A DNA stretch of 64,000 nt from contig JAAZAV010000010.1 of NCBI GenBank assembly GCA_012514145.1, forward strand, positions 60,988 to 124,987, read 5' to 3'. The DNA is from Clostridiales bacterium (GTDB lineage Bacteria > Bacillota > Clostridia > Oscillospirales > CAG-272). This document shows, piece by piece, positions 17,428-26,415 of this stretch. The translations under genes were made by a program, and so were the position numbers. The notes beneath the pieces were generated by a model, which was given only the letters and a program-made list of their open reading frames with translations, made no database searches and was not told the origin of the DNA. Positions within the stretch are counted from its first letter, which is position 1. Each line of letters starts with the position of its first letter.

Positions 17428-18984
17428 ATGATATCCTACAACTTGTTTTCGACATTTTCACAGCCGGGTTGCCGGCAGGGCGGGCAGCGGGGATCTGGCA
17501 ATTCTTACGGCTTGACAATTTCCCGTGCAACAGCCCTTGCCCTGGTTCTTGCGATTATATTTGCGGGTATGATGTCATGTTCATCGGACAAATCGTCCGA
17601 TACGCCGGATATTGTAACAGAGAACATCGACACAGTCGCTGTTACCGAACCGCCGGAGACACAGCCCTTCGACAAGGTGCCGCAGCTCGACTATGACGGA
17701 TACGAGTTCAATGTGCTGACGCTGTCCTCGGGTATTAACGCCACAAGCCGATTCACACAGGAAATCTGGGTCGAGAACGAGAACGGTGAGACCATAAACG
17801 ATGCCGTGTTTACCCGCAACGGCATGATTCTCGACCGGCTCAACGTAAAGATACTGGCGGTTTCGGTTGATGATGTTTATAACACGGCAATGCAGGCAAT
17901 ACTTGCAGGCGACGATGCCTATGACCTTCACGGAATGTATTCCAAAGGCAGAGCTGCGACGCTGGCAACCATGGGGCTGACCCGAGACTGGTATGAGATT
18001 CCGATTATCGACATGTCGGCGGAATGGTGGAATTCCAAGTGCAGCGAGACCCTCTCGGTTCTCGGCAGGCTGTATATGATGTCCGGCGCCATACTAATCA
18101 GTGAGATTGATGACGAACTCGCCATGATTTACAATAAGCAATTAGCTGTCGATTATAATATGGAGAGCATATACGACCTTGTTTTTGACGGCAGCTGGAC
18201 GCTTGATACCTTTGCCAGACAAGCACTCGCCGTACATTCGGATATCAACGGCGACGGGGTAATGAAGCCGGGAGATGACCTTTTCGGGTATATTCAGGAT
18301 CCCGCTTCCATGTCGATAAACTGGGTATTCTCCTGCGACCTGCTGAAAGAAACGCTTGATGACGAGGGCAAGCTCAGTCTGAACGTCAATATCGACAGGG
18401 TGCAGTCCATGCTCGAGCGGCTCAGCGAAGTTATGAAAGCCGACACGGTGAACATCGGTCTCGACCTGTATGTGGGTCTGGATTATTTCATCGCGGATCA
18501 AATTTACATTTACGCCATTATCCTGCGCAATATTGAGCTGCTCCGGGACATGGAGTCGGATTTCGGCATAATTCCATACCCGAAATTCGATGAAGCCCAG
18601 CCCGAGTATCTCAACCATGTCGGTTCGGCATCCCCGATACTCACAATACCGATTACAAATATCTCGGATGACGAACTGCTGGGCAACGTGCTTGAGGCGA
18701 TGGCAATAGCCTCATACCAGGTGGTCAGACCCGCATATTTCGAGGTGGCTTTGAAAGAAAAGTATGCGCGTGACGGCGAAACTCAGCAGATGCTCGACAT
18801 CATCCTCGAGTCGAGAACTTATAATCTCGGCTATATCGGCGGCTGCAGCATCGTAAGTGTAATCGCTCCCATGATAAAATCCGGTTCCACCGACTTTGTA
18901 TCCACCTGGGCGTCGCGGGAGACGTCTATGCTGACTCAGTATCAGAATTTTATTGATAAGATTATCGCGGAAAATCAAAAATAG
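17428..18984 (+). CDS. Orphan extracellular solute-binding lipoprotein D
   Basis: This family-1 sugar-type binding protein of 518 residues has lipobox GMMSCSSD at about residue 50. It has the paralogue marks DINGDGVMKPGDDLFGY, DLVFDGSWTLDTF and a closing KYARDGETQQMLDIILESR. It is odd in having about 33 residues of polar, Gly/Gln-rich sequence before the hydrophobic core of the signal peptide, far longer than a normal n-region. GGGAG lies eight bases before the chosen ATG, so the long form is what the sequence supports. The gene is monocistronic, with its own promoter and a strong terminator, and no importer permease is near. Confidence 0.86.
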   Translation: MISYNLFSTFSQPGCRQGGQRGSGNSYGLTISRATALALVLAIIFAGMMSCSSDKSSDTPDIVTENIDTVAVTEPPETQPFDKVPQLDYDGYEFNVLTLSSGINATSRFTQEIWVENENGETINDAVFTRNGMILDRLNVKILAVSVDDVYNTAMQAILAGDDAYDLHGMYSKGRAATLATMGLTRDWYEIPIIDMSAEWWNSKCSETLSVLGRLYMMSGAILISEIDDELAMIYNKQLAVDYNMESIYDLVFDGSWTLDTFARQALAVHSDINGDGVMKPGDDLFGYIQDPASMSINWVFSCDLLKETLDDEGKLSLNVNIDRVQSMLERLSEVMKADTVNIGLDLYVGLDYFIADQIYIYAIILRNIELLRDMESDFGIIPYPKFDEAQPEYLNHVGSASPILTIPITNISDDELLGNVLEAMAIASYQVVRPAYFEVALKEKYARDGETQQMLDIILESRTYNLGYIGGCSIVSVIAPMIKSGSTDFVSTWASRETSMLTQYQNFIDKIIAENQK

Positions 18985-19055
18985 AGAGATTTGTGTATGT
19001 CAATCACCCGGGTAATGACAAACCATCGCAATTCCGGGTTCTTAATTGCACATTA

Positions 19056-19088
19056 GGGGGAGAGCAAACATGCTCTCCCGCGCTTTTT
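19056..19088 (+). terminator. Rho-independent terminator of gene D
   Basis: The stem GGGAGAGCA/TGCTCTCCC has a four-base loop (19058-19079) and is followed by GCGC and five T residues. Confidence 0.85.
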
Positions 19089-19102
19089 GTCTCAAATCGT
19101 CC

Positions 19103-19131
19103 TTGACATCCTGCCGCACGGATAGTAATAT
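19103..19131 (+). promoter_or_regulatory. Sigma-A promoter of the small conserved protein gene
   Basis: TTGACA and TAATAT are separated by 17 bases, 43 bp before the start codon. Confidence 0.75.
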
Positions 19132-19173
19132 AACGGTGCCAAAGCAATTAACAATGTCAGGGAGGTAAACGAC

Positions 19174-19668
19174 ATGCAATGGACAATCACATTTGAACGG
19201 CTGCCGGCGAACCTTGAGGAAATGAAATCCCTCAGGCAGGCGGATATCACAAAGCCCGAGAATACGGCGGCGCTGACTGTCGCGGCGCTCTGTGTCTACC
19301 CGGAAAACAAGGATGAAAGCATCGCCATGCTGAATCATCTGAGGGGGCCGCGTCCGCTCTCGGTTTACGAGAAGCAGTTTCTGGCTGACCGTTTCCGCGG
19401 CGCCGACTACAAAGCCCGCTCATTCTTCGCGGGGGCGGTGCCGGGGAACAACTATACTCCGTCACAGCCGTATACGCTAACTTTCTACGACAATCCCTAC
19501 AGCGGGAAGGATGAGGGTTACATAAGCCTTTATGTCCAGTCGGGCGGCGCCGACAGCAAGCGTCAGATTAAACTGCGGAACAAGCCCTCCACCGGCGAGT
19601 GGTTCCTTTGGGAGGAGTTTCTGTTGTCCGATATACGGATACCGGTGAACAGGGATCCCTGGGCTTGA
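19174..19668 (+). CDS. Small conserved hypothetical protein (possibly DUF6935-like)
   Basis: The 164-residue soluble protein starts MQWTITFERLPANLEEMKSL and has a Trp-rich, beta-strand-rich second half (GYISLYVQSGGADSKRQIKL, then GEWFLWEEFLLSDIRIP). It lacks a signal peptide and membrane segments. It recalls a small family of clostridial proteins that I remember as DUF6935, but this is unverified and no function is known to me. A perfect GGAGG precedes the ATG. It lies 105 bp before a GH42-like gene and may share its transcript. Confidence 0.7.
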   Translation: MQWTITFERLPANLEEMKSLRQADITKPENTAALTVAALCVYPENKDESIAMLNHLRGPRPLSVYEKQFLADRFRGADYKARSFFAGAVPGNNYTPSQPYTLTFYDNPYSGKDEGYISLYVQSGGADSKRQIKLRNKPSTGEWFLWEEFLLSDIRIPVNRDPWA

Positions 19669-19773
19669 AGCGCGATATACAGACCGTATAGTGAGAATGC
19701 AGAGCGCACAGCCGAACGCAGAACGCTGAACCGCACAGCCGGCATTCACACATAAATTAAGGAGGGATATACC

Positions 19774-22086
19774 ATGCCGAACGCAAGGGTTGAACGATAC
19801 AACGGCGAACCGACGATAATGATAGACGGCGTACCCTACCCGCCCATGACAATAACCGTGGCGACCTGGCGGCGCAGTTTCCCCGAGGTCGAGGATTATC
19901 TCGGACGGCTGGGGAAAGCCGGACTCAGGATTTTCTATGTAGAGACCTCCACCGGCTGGAACCGTCCCGGCGACCCTGAAAAGGGCAAACCAAGCGGGCT
20001 GGAGCAGACAATGAGCGACATCGATGTACTGCTGCGCGCCGTGCCCGAGGCTTATGTGATACTGAGGCTGAACGTCAGCCCTCCCGCCTCCTGGGTGAAC
20101 GCCCATCCCGAGGAGCAGCTTCGCTACAGCGACGGGAGCACCCGTAAGGTCATCTGCACTTCTGTCGGATCGGAGATTCTCGACGGTATGCATTCTCTGT
20201 GCTCCGAGGCATGGCGTCGGGACGGGGCGGCGGCGCTTGACGAGTATTTCGCGGAGCTTGAGAAATCGCGGCATTTCGGAAGGATAATCGGCTTCTTTCT
20301 CTGTGCCGGCGGCACCTCCGAGTGGTATTACCCCTCCCCGCTTGTCAACGGTGACGGCAGCTACGGCGATTTTTCGGAACCCTTCAGGTTGGAGTTTTCG
20401 CGATATCTCCGAAACAAGTACGGCTCCGAGGAAGAACTGCGCCGGGTCTGGCGGGATGAGAGCGCCACATTCGACAATCCGAAAATCCCGACACCCGAGG
20501 AGCGCACCTACATCCACAACGCGGACGCCAGCATCATAAAGGCTCTGCGCGAGTGGGAGACCGCGGGGCGGGTCATCGGTCTGAAGCTGAACATGGACGC
20601 CCGGGAGGAGACAAATCTCGGCGTCTTCCTGAACGCCAACGGTTACGCCGGGGTGGCGGATTTCTTTGCCGCATGGCACGAGGGCACCGCCAACACCATT
20701 GTGCACTTCGCAAAGGTGCTGAAAAAACGCTATCCCAACCTGCTTGTAGGCGCGTTTTACGGCTCCTACGGCTGCACCGACTATTTCGACGGCTCAACCT
20801 GCACCGGCACGCCCACAATACTCGACTCGGGGGTTGTGGACTTTCTGGCGGCGCCGGGGGTATACAACAACCGCGAGCCGGGCGGCATCGTGGCACAGCG
20901 CGAGATGCAGGACTCCTTCCGGCTCCGCAATCAGATCTACATCTGCGAGGACGACTCCCGCACTCACCTGACACAGCCCTGGATGCAGCGGGACGCCATG
21001 GCGCTCTATACGGTGGAGGATTCAATCAACACACTGAAACGTGATTTTGCCCGCGACATCTGCGAGGATATTCAGGGCTGGTGGTTCGATATGGGCGCCG
21101 GCTGGTACGACGACCCCGACATACTGGCGCTCTTCGCCCGTCAGAAGGAGATCGCCGACTTCGCCATATCCATCGACCGAACCAAGAAGAACGAAATCGC
21201 CCTTATCTACGACACCGAGAGCGTTCATTACGTTTCGTCGAACACTTCGAGGCTTGTCACCGACTTCTGGCGCACCTCAGATCTGGGACGCATAGGAGCG
21301 CCGGTGGACTACTATTTCCACAACGACATGGCGCACCCGGGCATGCCCGACTATAAGATGTATCTTATGGTCAACGTCTATTGTCTCACCGATGAGGAGC
21401 GGGAGACCATTCACGCCAAGGCGCGGCGCAATCGGGCGGCGGTAGTCTGGCTCTATGCCCCCGGCTTCATCAATCCCAGGGGCGACAAGGTCATGTCGGT
21501 TGAGAACATCGAGAAGACTACCGGCTTCAAGACGGAACTCATAGACAAGACCTTCTTCCCCCATTTCCGAGTCGATCCCGCCTCACACCCGGCTGTCCGA
21601 GGTGCTTCGGCTTCCCGGCGCTACGGCGTCATAGACCGGAATGTGCACAGCAATATCTGGATAGGCGCCACTGTTCTGCCGCCGGTATATATAAATCCCG
21701 GGTTCCATATCTCCGAATACGACACGAATACCGTGGTATTAGGTCGCTACTGCCACAACGACCGGCCCGCCATGGCGCTCACCGAAAAAGACGGCTTTGT
21801 CAGCATCTTCTGCGCGTCTCATGTTATCCGCAGCGATATGATAGCCTCATTGGCGGCATATGCCGGCTGCCACCTCTTCACCGGTCCCGAGGATGTGCTC
21901 TACGCCAACGAAAACTTTGTCGCGATTCATGCCGCGGACGACGGACGGCGCACGATCCGCTTCAAGCGTCCCTGTTCGCCTTTCGAGGTCTATGAGAAAA
22001 AGTTCTACGGCCGGAATGTGGAGAGTATCGAGGTGGATATGCGGCTGGGCGAGACCAAAATGTGGTCGCTGTCGGGCGAGTTCTGA
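19774..22086 (+). CDS. GH42-like clan-A glycoside hydrolase (beta-galactosidase type)
   Basis: This large cytoplasmic glycosidase has 770 residues. The first 440 or so form a TIM barrel in which the probable acid/base glutamate is in CAGGTSEWYY (about residue 182) and the probable nucleophile in IYICEDDSR (about residue 392). A flavodoxin-like second domain begins near NEIALIYDTESVHYVSS, as in the GH42 trimerisation domain, and a small beta domain ends the chain. No signal peptide is present, so the substrate must be imported. GGAGGG precedes the ATG. The activity could be beta-galactosidase or a related beta-glycosidase; the family is assigned by architecture, not by a search. Confidence 0.75.
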   Translation: MPNARVERYNGEPTIMIDGVPYPPMTITVATWRRSFPEVEDYLGRLGKAGLRIFYVETSTGWNRPGDPEKGKPSGLEQTMSDIDVLLRAVPEAYVILRLNVSPPASWVNAHPEEQLRYSDGSTRKVICTSVGSEILDGMHSLCSEAWRRDGAAALDEYFAELEKSRHFGRIIGFFLCAGGTSEWYYPSPLVNGDGSYGDFSEPFRLEFSRYLRNKYGSEEELRRVWRDESATFDNPKIPTPEERTYIHNADASIIKALREWETAGRVIGLKLNMDAREETNLGVFLNANGYAGVADFFAAWHEGTANTIVHFAKVLKKRYPNLLVGAFYGSYGCTDYFDGSTCTGTPTILDSGVVDFLAAPGVYNNREPGGIVAQREMQDSFRLRNQIYICEDDSRTHLTQPWMQRDAMALYTVEDSINTLKRDFARDICEDIQGWWFDMGAGWYDDPDILALFARQKEIADFAISIDRTKKNEIALIYDTESVHYVSSNTSRLVTDFWRTSDLGRIGAPVDYYFHNDMAHPGMPDYKMYLMVNVYCLTDEERETIHAKARRNRAAVVWLYAPGFINPRGDKVMSVENIEKTTGFKTELIDKTFFPHFRVDPASHPAVRGASASRRYGVIDRNVHSNIWIGATVLPPVYINPGFHISEYDTNTVVLGRYCHNDRPAMALTEKDGFVSIFCASHVIRSDMIASLAAYAGCHLFTGPEDVLYANENFVAIHAADDGRRTIRFKRPCSPFEVYEKKFYGRNVESIEVDMRLGETKMWSLSGEF

Positions 22087-22105
22087 GATTCAAAATGATA
22101 CAACA

Positions 22106-22142
22106 AAACGCCGCTCGATTATAGCATTCGCGGGCGGTGTTT
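22106..22142 (+). terminator. Possible terminator after the GH42-like gene
   Basis: The stem AAACGCCGC/GCGGTGTTT contains one G-T wobble and a long loop, and the T-run is short. The call is weak. Confidence 0.35.
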
Positions 22143-22172
22143 ACATATAAATCAATATTTCGTAAGAAACAG

Positions 22173-22201
22173 TTGACAGAAGCTTAATTATAGTGTATTA
22201 T
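22173..22201 (+). promoter_or_regulatory. Sigma-A promoter of the CBM9-like surface protein gene
   Basis: A perfect TTGACA and TATTAT are separated by 17 bases, about 60 bp before the start codon. Confidence 0.8.
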
Positions 22202-22261
22202 ATAGCCGCACGGAAAGTACGTGCAAATAATAAACCAAATATCAGGAAGGAGTTTTATCAC

Positions 22262-23074
22262 ATGAAACGAATTCTCACGCTGGCATTGACGTTGGTAGTA
22301 ATCCTTACTGCGGTTTCGGTGACTGTATTTGCCGCAGCAGACTCCACCGCCGAGTATGCCAACACCAAGCCGAAGATTGACGGTGTCATTGACGATGTCT
22401 GGGCAACCACTGCTAAGCAGGAGTCCACCTTCAAGGGCGACAAGGACGGCGAGGGCATATCCGGTTACACAAGCCTCCTCTGGGATGAAGAGTACATCTA
22501 TTACCTCGCGGTTGTTAAGGACGCCACTCTGCTTCAGGCGGGCAAGGGCGCTTCCACCGACAGCGTTGACCTCTGGATCTCCGAGACCTACTCGGACTCT
22601 GAGGGCTATCCCAAGGACAGCGACTATCATCTCTGCCTGACTCCCTACGGCACCTCCCATTACTATATCGGCAACAAGTCCTCCACCGAGGCGGTGCAGT
22701 TTGAGTCCAAGATCACCGGCGACTCCTATGTTATCGAAGCCCGCATGAAGTGGTACGACCCGAGCGTTGCGAAGACCGGCTCGGTTATCGGCTACAACGT
22801 CAGCTTTAACAACGACATTGACGGCGATGCCAAGAGAGACTCCTGGATTTCCTGGCAGCCCTACGACGGTCGTCCCTACTGGGCTGACACCAAGGCTCTG
22901 AACAAGGTTGAACTTGTCGGCGAGAAGGTTATCGTAGTCGAGACCACCGCAGCCGCCAAAGCCGCCGCGAAGGCTCCCGCCGCCGCTGCTCAGACCTTCG
23001 ACTTCACCTCTATCGCTCTCATCGCCATGGCTGCTGCCGGCATCTCGCTGACCGCCGCCAAGAAGCGCAGATAA
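22262..23074 (+). CDS. Secreted CBM9-like carbohydrate-binding protein with a C-terminal anchor segment
   Basis: This 270-residue exported protein has a signal peptide (KRILTLALTLVVILTAVS, cleaved after VFAAA). A CBM9/DOMON-like beta sandwich spans about residues 30-220 (PKIDGVIDDVWATTAKQEST, LLWDEEYIYYLAVVKD). An Ala/Lys/Pro-rich linker and a C-terminal hydrophobic helix follow, ending AAKKRR. That tripartite tail looks like a wall-sorting or anchor signal, but LPXTG is absent; AAAQTFDF stands at the expected place. The protein probably displays a sugar-binding domain at the surface. AAGGAG lies before the ATG, and an open frame upstream is not used. It is monocistronic, between a good promoter and a good terminator. 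Confidence 0.8.
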   Translation: MKRILTLALTLVVILTAVSVTVFAAADSTAEYANTKPKIDGVIDDVWATTAKQESTFKGDKDGEGISGYTSLLWDEEYIYYLAVVKDATLLQAGKGASTDSVDLWISETYSDSEGYPKDSDYHLCLTPYGTSHYYIGNKSSTEAVQFESKITGDSYVIEARMKWYDPSVAKTGSVIGYNVSFNNDIDGDAKRDSWISWQPYDGRPYWADTKALNKVELVGEKVIVVETTAAAKAAAKAPAAAAQTFDFTSIALIAMAAAGISLTAAKKRR

Positions 23075-23115
23075 GTCCCGGCTTCGGCAAGAGTAGTAAG
23101 TCAGTATATCAAACA

Positions 23116-23154
23116 ACAAACCGGCTCCGCGCCAAATGATGCGGAGCCGGTTTT
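23116..23154 (+). terminator. Rho-independent terminator of the CBM9-like gene
   Basis: The stem AAACCGGCTCCGC pairs with GCGGAGCCGGTTT (23118-23153) around a ten-base loop and ends in TTTT. Confidence 0.88.
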
Positions 23155-23414
23155 ACTATGTGCAGACAGGTCATCCGGTACGCACGGCGCACCGGATGAT
23201 TAATATTAAGCCGTGCGGCATGAAACCGAACCGCCGCCGCACCGCCAGCAGGGATGTCATATTCCTTGTTTAACAGACGCAGAAGTTTTGCCAGATTGGC
23301 TGAGTTTTATGTCTTTTAATATGTGGCAATTCCTTTCGGTTCGAAATATTTCATCCGACATATATATCATCAAAAGTCGTGAACGGAATGCAGAAGTCAA
23401 CAAGGTATTGCGAA
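23155..23414 (+). other. Gene-free stretch between the CBM9-like and GIY-YIG genes
   Basis: No coding sequence is supported. A perfect 9-bp hairpin (TCATCCGGT/ACCGGATGA, 23171-23199) is followed by the palindrome TTAATATTAA; without a T-run it is not a clear terminator. The rest is AT-rich and unremarkable. Confidence 0.5.
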
Positions 23415-24314
23415 TCATTTATCAACAGTATCGCTCATTTCAATGTCTTTAAGCGTCTTGCCGTCCTCGGTTTTCCACTCAACATTACCGTTGGTAGGGG
23501 CGCCAAGGACAAAAGACGAGGCGCCAGATGGGGTTTTAAATAACATATCCTTCTGCAGAACACTATTACCATCTATATAATCCTTGTTTTCCTCCCGCGT
23601 ATTTTTAACATAATCAGGACAACTCGGCACAGTGTCCTTTCTGATAACACTTCCGGACAGAACCACAAACCCTTCACTGGTAAGACGGGCTTTGGCATTT
23701 GTGCCGTTCCTTGTAATATGAAACACAGGGCTGCTGACCTCGGTAGTTGAGTCTGTCGCTGAAGCAGACTTGCCTGATTGTGTGAGCGGCTCAAACACTT
23801 TATGTCCAAGCGTCCCCATCACAATTTGAGCGTAGTCGATGAACTCTTCCAGTTCGCTTTCTTTCTCTTCAGTGACATTGCCGGAGTTTGGCTCGTTACT
23901 ATTTTTGACCTGATACCTCTTTGCCGCAACTGCCATGTTTGTGAAACGGTTTTCGAGATAGCTTATCTCTGTGGGACCGAAGGAATTATTTGAGGTCGTG
24001 AAAGCAATTGCTTCAGTCCAGTATTCCTTGTCCTGGTCTCGTTTGTGTTCATACAAGCGGCAGAGTATACCCTCACCGTTTTTCCTTACCCCTGCCTGTC
24101 CGATGTAGACCATGTTCTCTCCGGTCTGGTCGGAAGATCCGAAAAGGAAATAAATTCCGCTCTGCGAGAGATCTTCTCGCCCTTTACACTTATCCAATTC
24201 TGTGCGCGGGATTCTATATGCCACGCCAGTCCAGTTGGCAAGGGTACACTTGATGCGTCCGCTGGGATCGCCATCCATCAGAAACAGGTTTATGTTCTTT
24301 CCTCTCGCAGCCAT
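23415..24314 (-). CDS. GIY-YIG nuclease-family protein with C-terminal DUF4357
   Basis: This 299-residue protein has an N-terminal GIY-YIG-like nuclease domain (GIYFLFGSSD ... MVYIGQAGV at about residues 53-75, arginine in LCRLYEHKRD, glutamate in EISYLENRF). The C-terminal DUF4357 module (GFVVLSGSVIRKD to GAPTNGNVEWKTEDG) is a frequent pairing in bacteria. GIY-YIG enzymes cut DNA in restriction, repair or mobile elements; the biological role of the DUF4357 group is not established. Its base composition looks more AT-rich than its neighbours, and it is the only nucleic-acid enzyme of its kind here, so recent transfer is possible. GGGAGG precedes the start. No methylase or toxin partner is adjacent. 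Confidence 0.85.
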   Translation of the reverse strand: MAARGKNINLFLMDGDPSGRIKCTLANWTGVAYRIPRTELDKCKGREDLSQSGIYFLFGSSDQTGENMVYIGQAGVRKNGEGILCRLYEHKRDQDKEYWTEAIAFTTSNNSFGPTEISYLENRFTNMAVAAKRYQVKNSNEPNSGNVTEEKESELEEFIDYAQIVMGTLGHKVFEPLTQSGKSASATDSTTEVSSPVFHITRNGTNAKARLTSEGFVVLSGSVIRKDTVPSCPDYVKNTREENKDYIDGNSVLQKDMLFKTPSGASSFVLGAPTNGNVEWKTEDGKTLKDIEMSDTVDK

Positions 24315-24365
24315 ATGTTATATATCCTCCCACAACTTGTTTAGTGCACATTTTCAAATCTGGCG

Positions 24366-25466
24366 TCATCGCACATCTATACCATAAATGTCGGCATAAG
24401 CCTTTGCCGCGTCGATGTTGTTCACATGCCACGCCGCATCTCCGAGGAAAAGCTGACCCGGGTCTGTGGCTATGTCTATCGGCTTTCCGTCGGGACGCCG
24501 GGCTCGTGACAGCAGCTTCTTCCCCGACGCTAATATCTTCGAGAGCAGTTCATCCCAGCAGCGTTTTTCCGGCTCGCCCGAGCCGGGCACCCACTGTATG
24601 CCCTTTATTCCGTCGATGGCAAGCAGCGATTCAAGGTGGTGGATCTGACCGATGCCGTCCATGTGATAGACGGCGTTAGAAAGCCGGGCAGCCGAAGTCG
24701 ACAGCTCGGGCGCGACAAATGTGTCGAACATGGCGGGGCTTATCATATACGAGAAGTCGGACTGCAGGATATAGCCGGGTTTCTCGCCGTAGAGGGGGAA
24801 CCACTGGCTGTACCCCTGCGCCGAAGGGGAGAGGATCGCGTTCAGCTTATCATAGTAAAGGAACCACATGTCCTGCAGCTCGCCAATGCAGCGCAGCACC
24901 TCATCCGGGTTTTCTATGAGGTCTACAAGCAGGTTCTCGGTTCCGCGGAAGCTGGAGAGCACGTCGAGTATGCCGCCCATATCTACCATGCCTACGATTA
25001 CACTGCCTTTCCATTTCTCCACGGCTGCTTCGAAGGTGTCCACAACCCGCCTGTAGTATCTGTTTTCGCCGTCGAACTCGAAATGCAGTTCCTCGAGGGG
25101 GATGTTTTCTCTCGGCGGCATGAACCATACCGTGCTCGGCGCCCCCACCGGGGTGCAGCCGAGAAAAGCTGCCATTGTGCCCGGTCCGAATGCCGTGGTG
25201 GGGAATATCGGGAAGGCGTCACCGTGCCACCGGCGATCCGACAGCACCGCGTCATGCGTCTCGATAAACTCCCGGGGGTTTATGGAGAAATCCCAGGCGT
25301 TCGGAAATATGAGTGCCGGGCCTTTGGCATTGTCAATCCGACTCGGATCGGTCTCATGACCGTATGTAAAAATCGGCACTATCGGACGGCGCAGCTCGCC
25401 CGCCCACCATTTGCGGTAGGTTTCGCGAAGCTCGTTAAACCGTTCGCGGCTGAAATGTATCGGCAT
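24366..25466 (-). CDS. URO-D-fold (uroporphyrinogen decarboxylase-like) protein of unknown substrate
   Basis: The 366-residue protein has the TIM-barrel pattern of the URO-D/MtaA superfamily in its second half, with DFSYMISPAMFDTFVAPEL, then VYHMDGIGQIHHLESLL and GIKGIQWVPGSGEP. Cobamide-dependent methyltransferases of this fold bind zinc through HxCG at the position of HMDG here, so the zinc cysteine is absent. True HemE signatures are missing as well, and no haem genes are near. It is therefore best read as a member of a poorly characterised branch. GGAG lies upstream of the chosen ATG. It follows the pnuC-like gene by 55 bp and precedes the GIY-YIG gene by 51 bp. Confidence 0.7.
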   Translation of the reverse strand: MPIHFSRERFNELRETYRKWWAGELRRPIVPIFTYGHETDPSRIDNAKGPALIFPNAWDFSINPREFIETHDAVLSDRRWHGDAFPIFPTTAFGPGTMAAFLGCTPVGAPSTVWFMPPRENIPLEELHFEFDGENRYYRRVVDTFEAAVEKWKGSVIVGMVDMGGILDVLSSFRGTENLLVDLIENPDEVLRCIGELQDMWFLYYDKLNAILSPSAQGYSQWFPLYGEKPGYILQSDFSYMISPAMFDTFVAPELSTSAARLSNAVYHMDGIGQIHHLESLLAIDGIKGIQWVPGSGEPEKRCWDELLSKILASGKKLLSRARRPDGKPIDIATDPGQLFLGDAAWHVNNIDAAKAYADIYGIDVR

Positions 25467-25521
25467 GTCCGATATCGCTCCTTTCGTTATTTTTTCATGC
25501 GTTATAGTTACATGGCAGTAC

Positions 25522-26280
25522 CTACGGCGTTTCGGCACTGACGCTTTGATTTATGTTTTGGTTTGAGTTCAGGTTTTGTTTCAAGTCCTCGGCTTTCTGC
25601 TGATTGTAGAGCTGTCTTACCCGGAAGAACTGCATAATGACGCAGATCATCGAATAGACCGAGAATATGACATATGTAATCTGCCCGGGATGCTCCGCCA
25701 TGGTGGCTATGTTAAGGCAGATGCCCACGATTCCCGAGGGAAGCATGAGCCAGCTGTACTCAATGAAGGCAAAGACGGTCAGCACCGATATGAGGACGCC
25801 CAGCAGCGATGACAGGTTGTCGAGCAGCTGATGGCTCGATCCGGCTACCTTTAATACAAAGTACAGAATTGCAAAGCTGACGGCGAAGAGAACGGCTGTC
25901 AGAATCCGCCAAAGGGTGCTCATGGAGCGGAAGCGGGTGGAGGAACCATATTTGTTTTTCCCCAGGCTCCAGCGCACAAAGGTGATTATCTGCATGGGGA
26001 AGGAAAACAGCAGCGCGTAGCCGACGGAGGCGTACAGACCTAATAAATAGTAAACCAAAGCGTAAAGCAGCGAATTGCAGCCGCCGAGCAGCGGGGCGTA
26101 TCGGCTGGCGCGCGACTGAAGCGCTCCCACGAACAGCGAAATATAGAGCGGCAGTATCCGCAGAAAACTCTGATGAAAGATAATACCGGTAATTGTTATA
26201 AGCAGCGCCGTTACGCCCATGAGGCAGAGACGCGGCAGGTTCCCCCGTGAGAAAAAAGGTGCTTCGGCAGAGGCTTTCAT
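25522..26280 (-). CDS. pnuC: PnuC-family nicotinamide riboside/mononucleotide transporter
   Basis: This integral membrane protein of 252 residues has about seven predicted helices. It has the PnuC pattern: an N-terminal helix pair, the LLYALVYYLLGLYASVGYAL stretch, and polar cores such as FSFPMQIITFVRWSLG and FIEYSWLMLPSGIVGI. PnuC proteins bring in NAD precursors by facilitated diffusion, trapped by a kinase. The length is normal, but the C-terminal tail is rich in Asn and Gln. AAGGAG precedes the ATG and a good promoter lies upstream. No NiaR-type site or nadR gene is adjacent. Confidence 0.82.
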   Translation of the reverse strand: MKASAEAPFFSRGNLPRLCLMGVTALLITITGIIFHQSFLRILPLYISLFVGALQSRASRYAPLLGGCNSLLYALVYYLLGLYASVGYALLFSFPMQIITFVRWSLGKNKYGSSTRFRSMSTLWRILTAVLFAVSFAILYFVLKVAGSSHQLLDNLSSLLGVLISVLTVFAFIEYSWLMLPSGIVGICLNIATMAEHPGQITYVIFSVYSMICVIMQFFRVRQLYNQQKAEDLKQNLNSNQNINQSVSAETP

Positions 26281-26314
26281 GAAAACACTCCTTGATTATA
26301 ATTGTACATTCCAT

Positions 26315-26343
26315 ATTATACACGCCGGTTCAGCGCAATACAA
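26315..26343 (-). promoter_or_regulatory. Sigma-A promoter of the pnuC-like gene
   Basis: On the minus strand TTGTAT and a perfect TATAAT are separated by 17 bases, about 30 bp before the start codon. Confidence 0.75.
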
Positions 26344-26415
26344 GGCTTTACCGAAATTTTCATGCTGTCACTGATTACTGCCGGCAAATGATACTGAGGG
26401 TTTATATTTCGGGTA

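Noticed and set aside
19477..20706. 409-codon minus-strand open frame opposite the GH42-like gene
   Set aside because: It is an antisense shadow caused by codon bias; no family motifs, no ribosome binding site, and it covers two well-supported genes.
22184..23119. 311-codon minus-strand open frame opposite the CBM9-like gene
   Set aside because: It is an antisense Gly/Val-rich shadow that also spans the promoter and terminator region of the real gene.
24366..25466. HemE uroporphyrinogen decarboxylase
   Set aside because: HemE signature segments at the N-terminus are missing and no haem genes are near.
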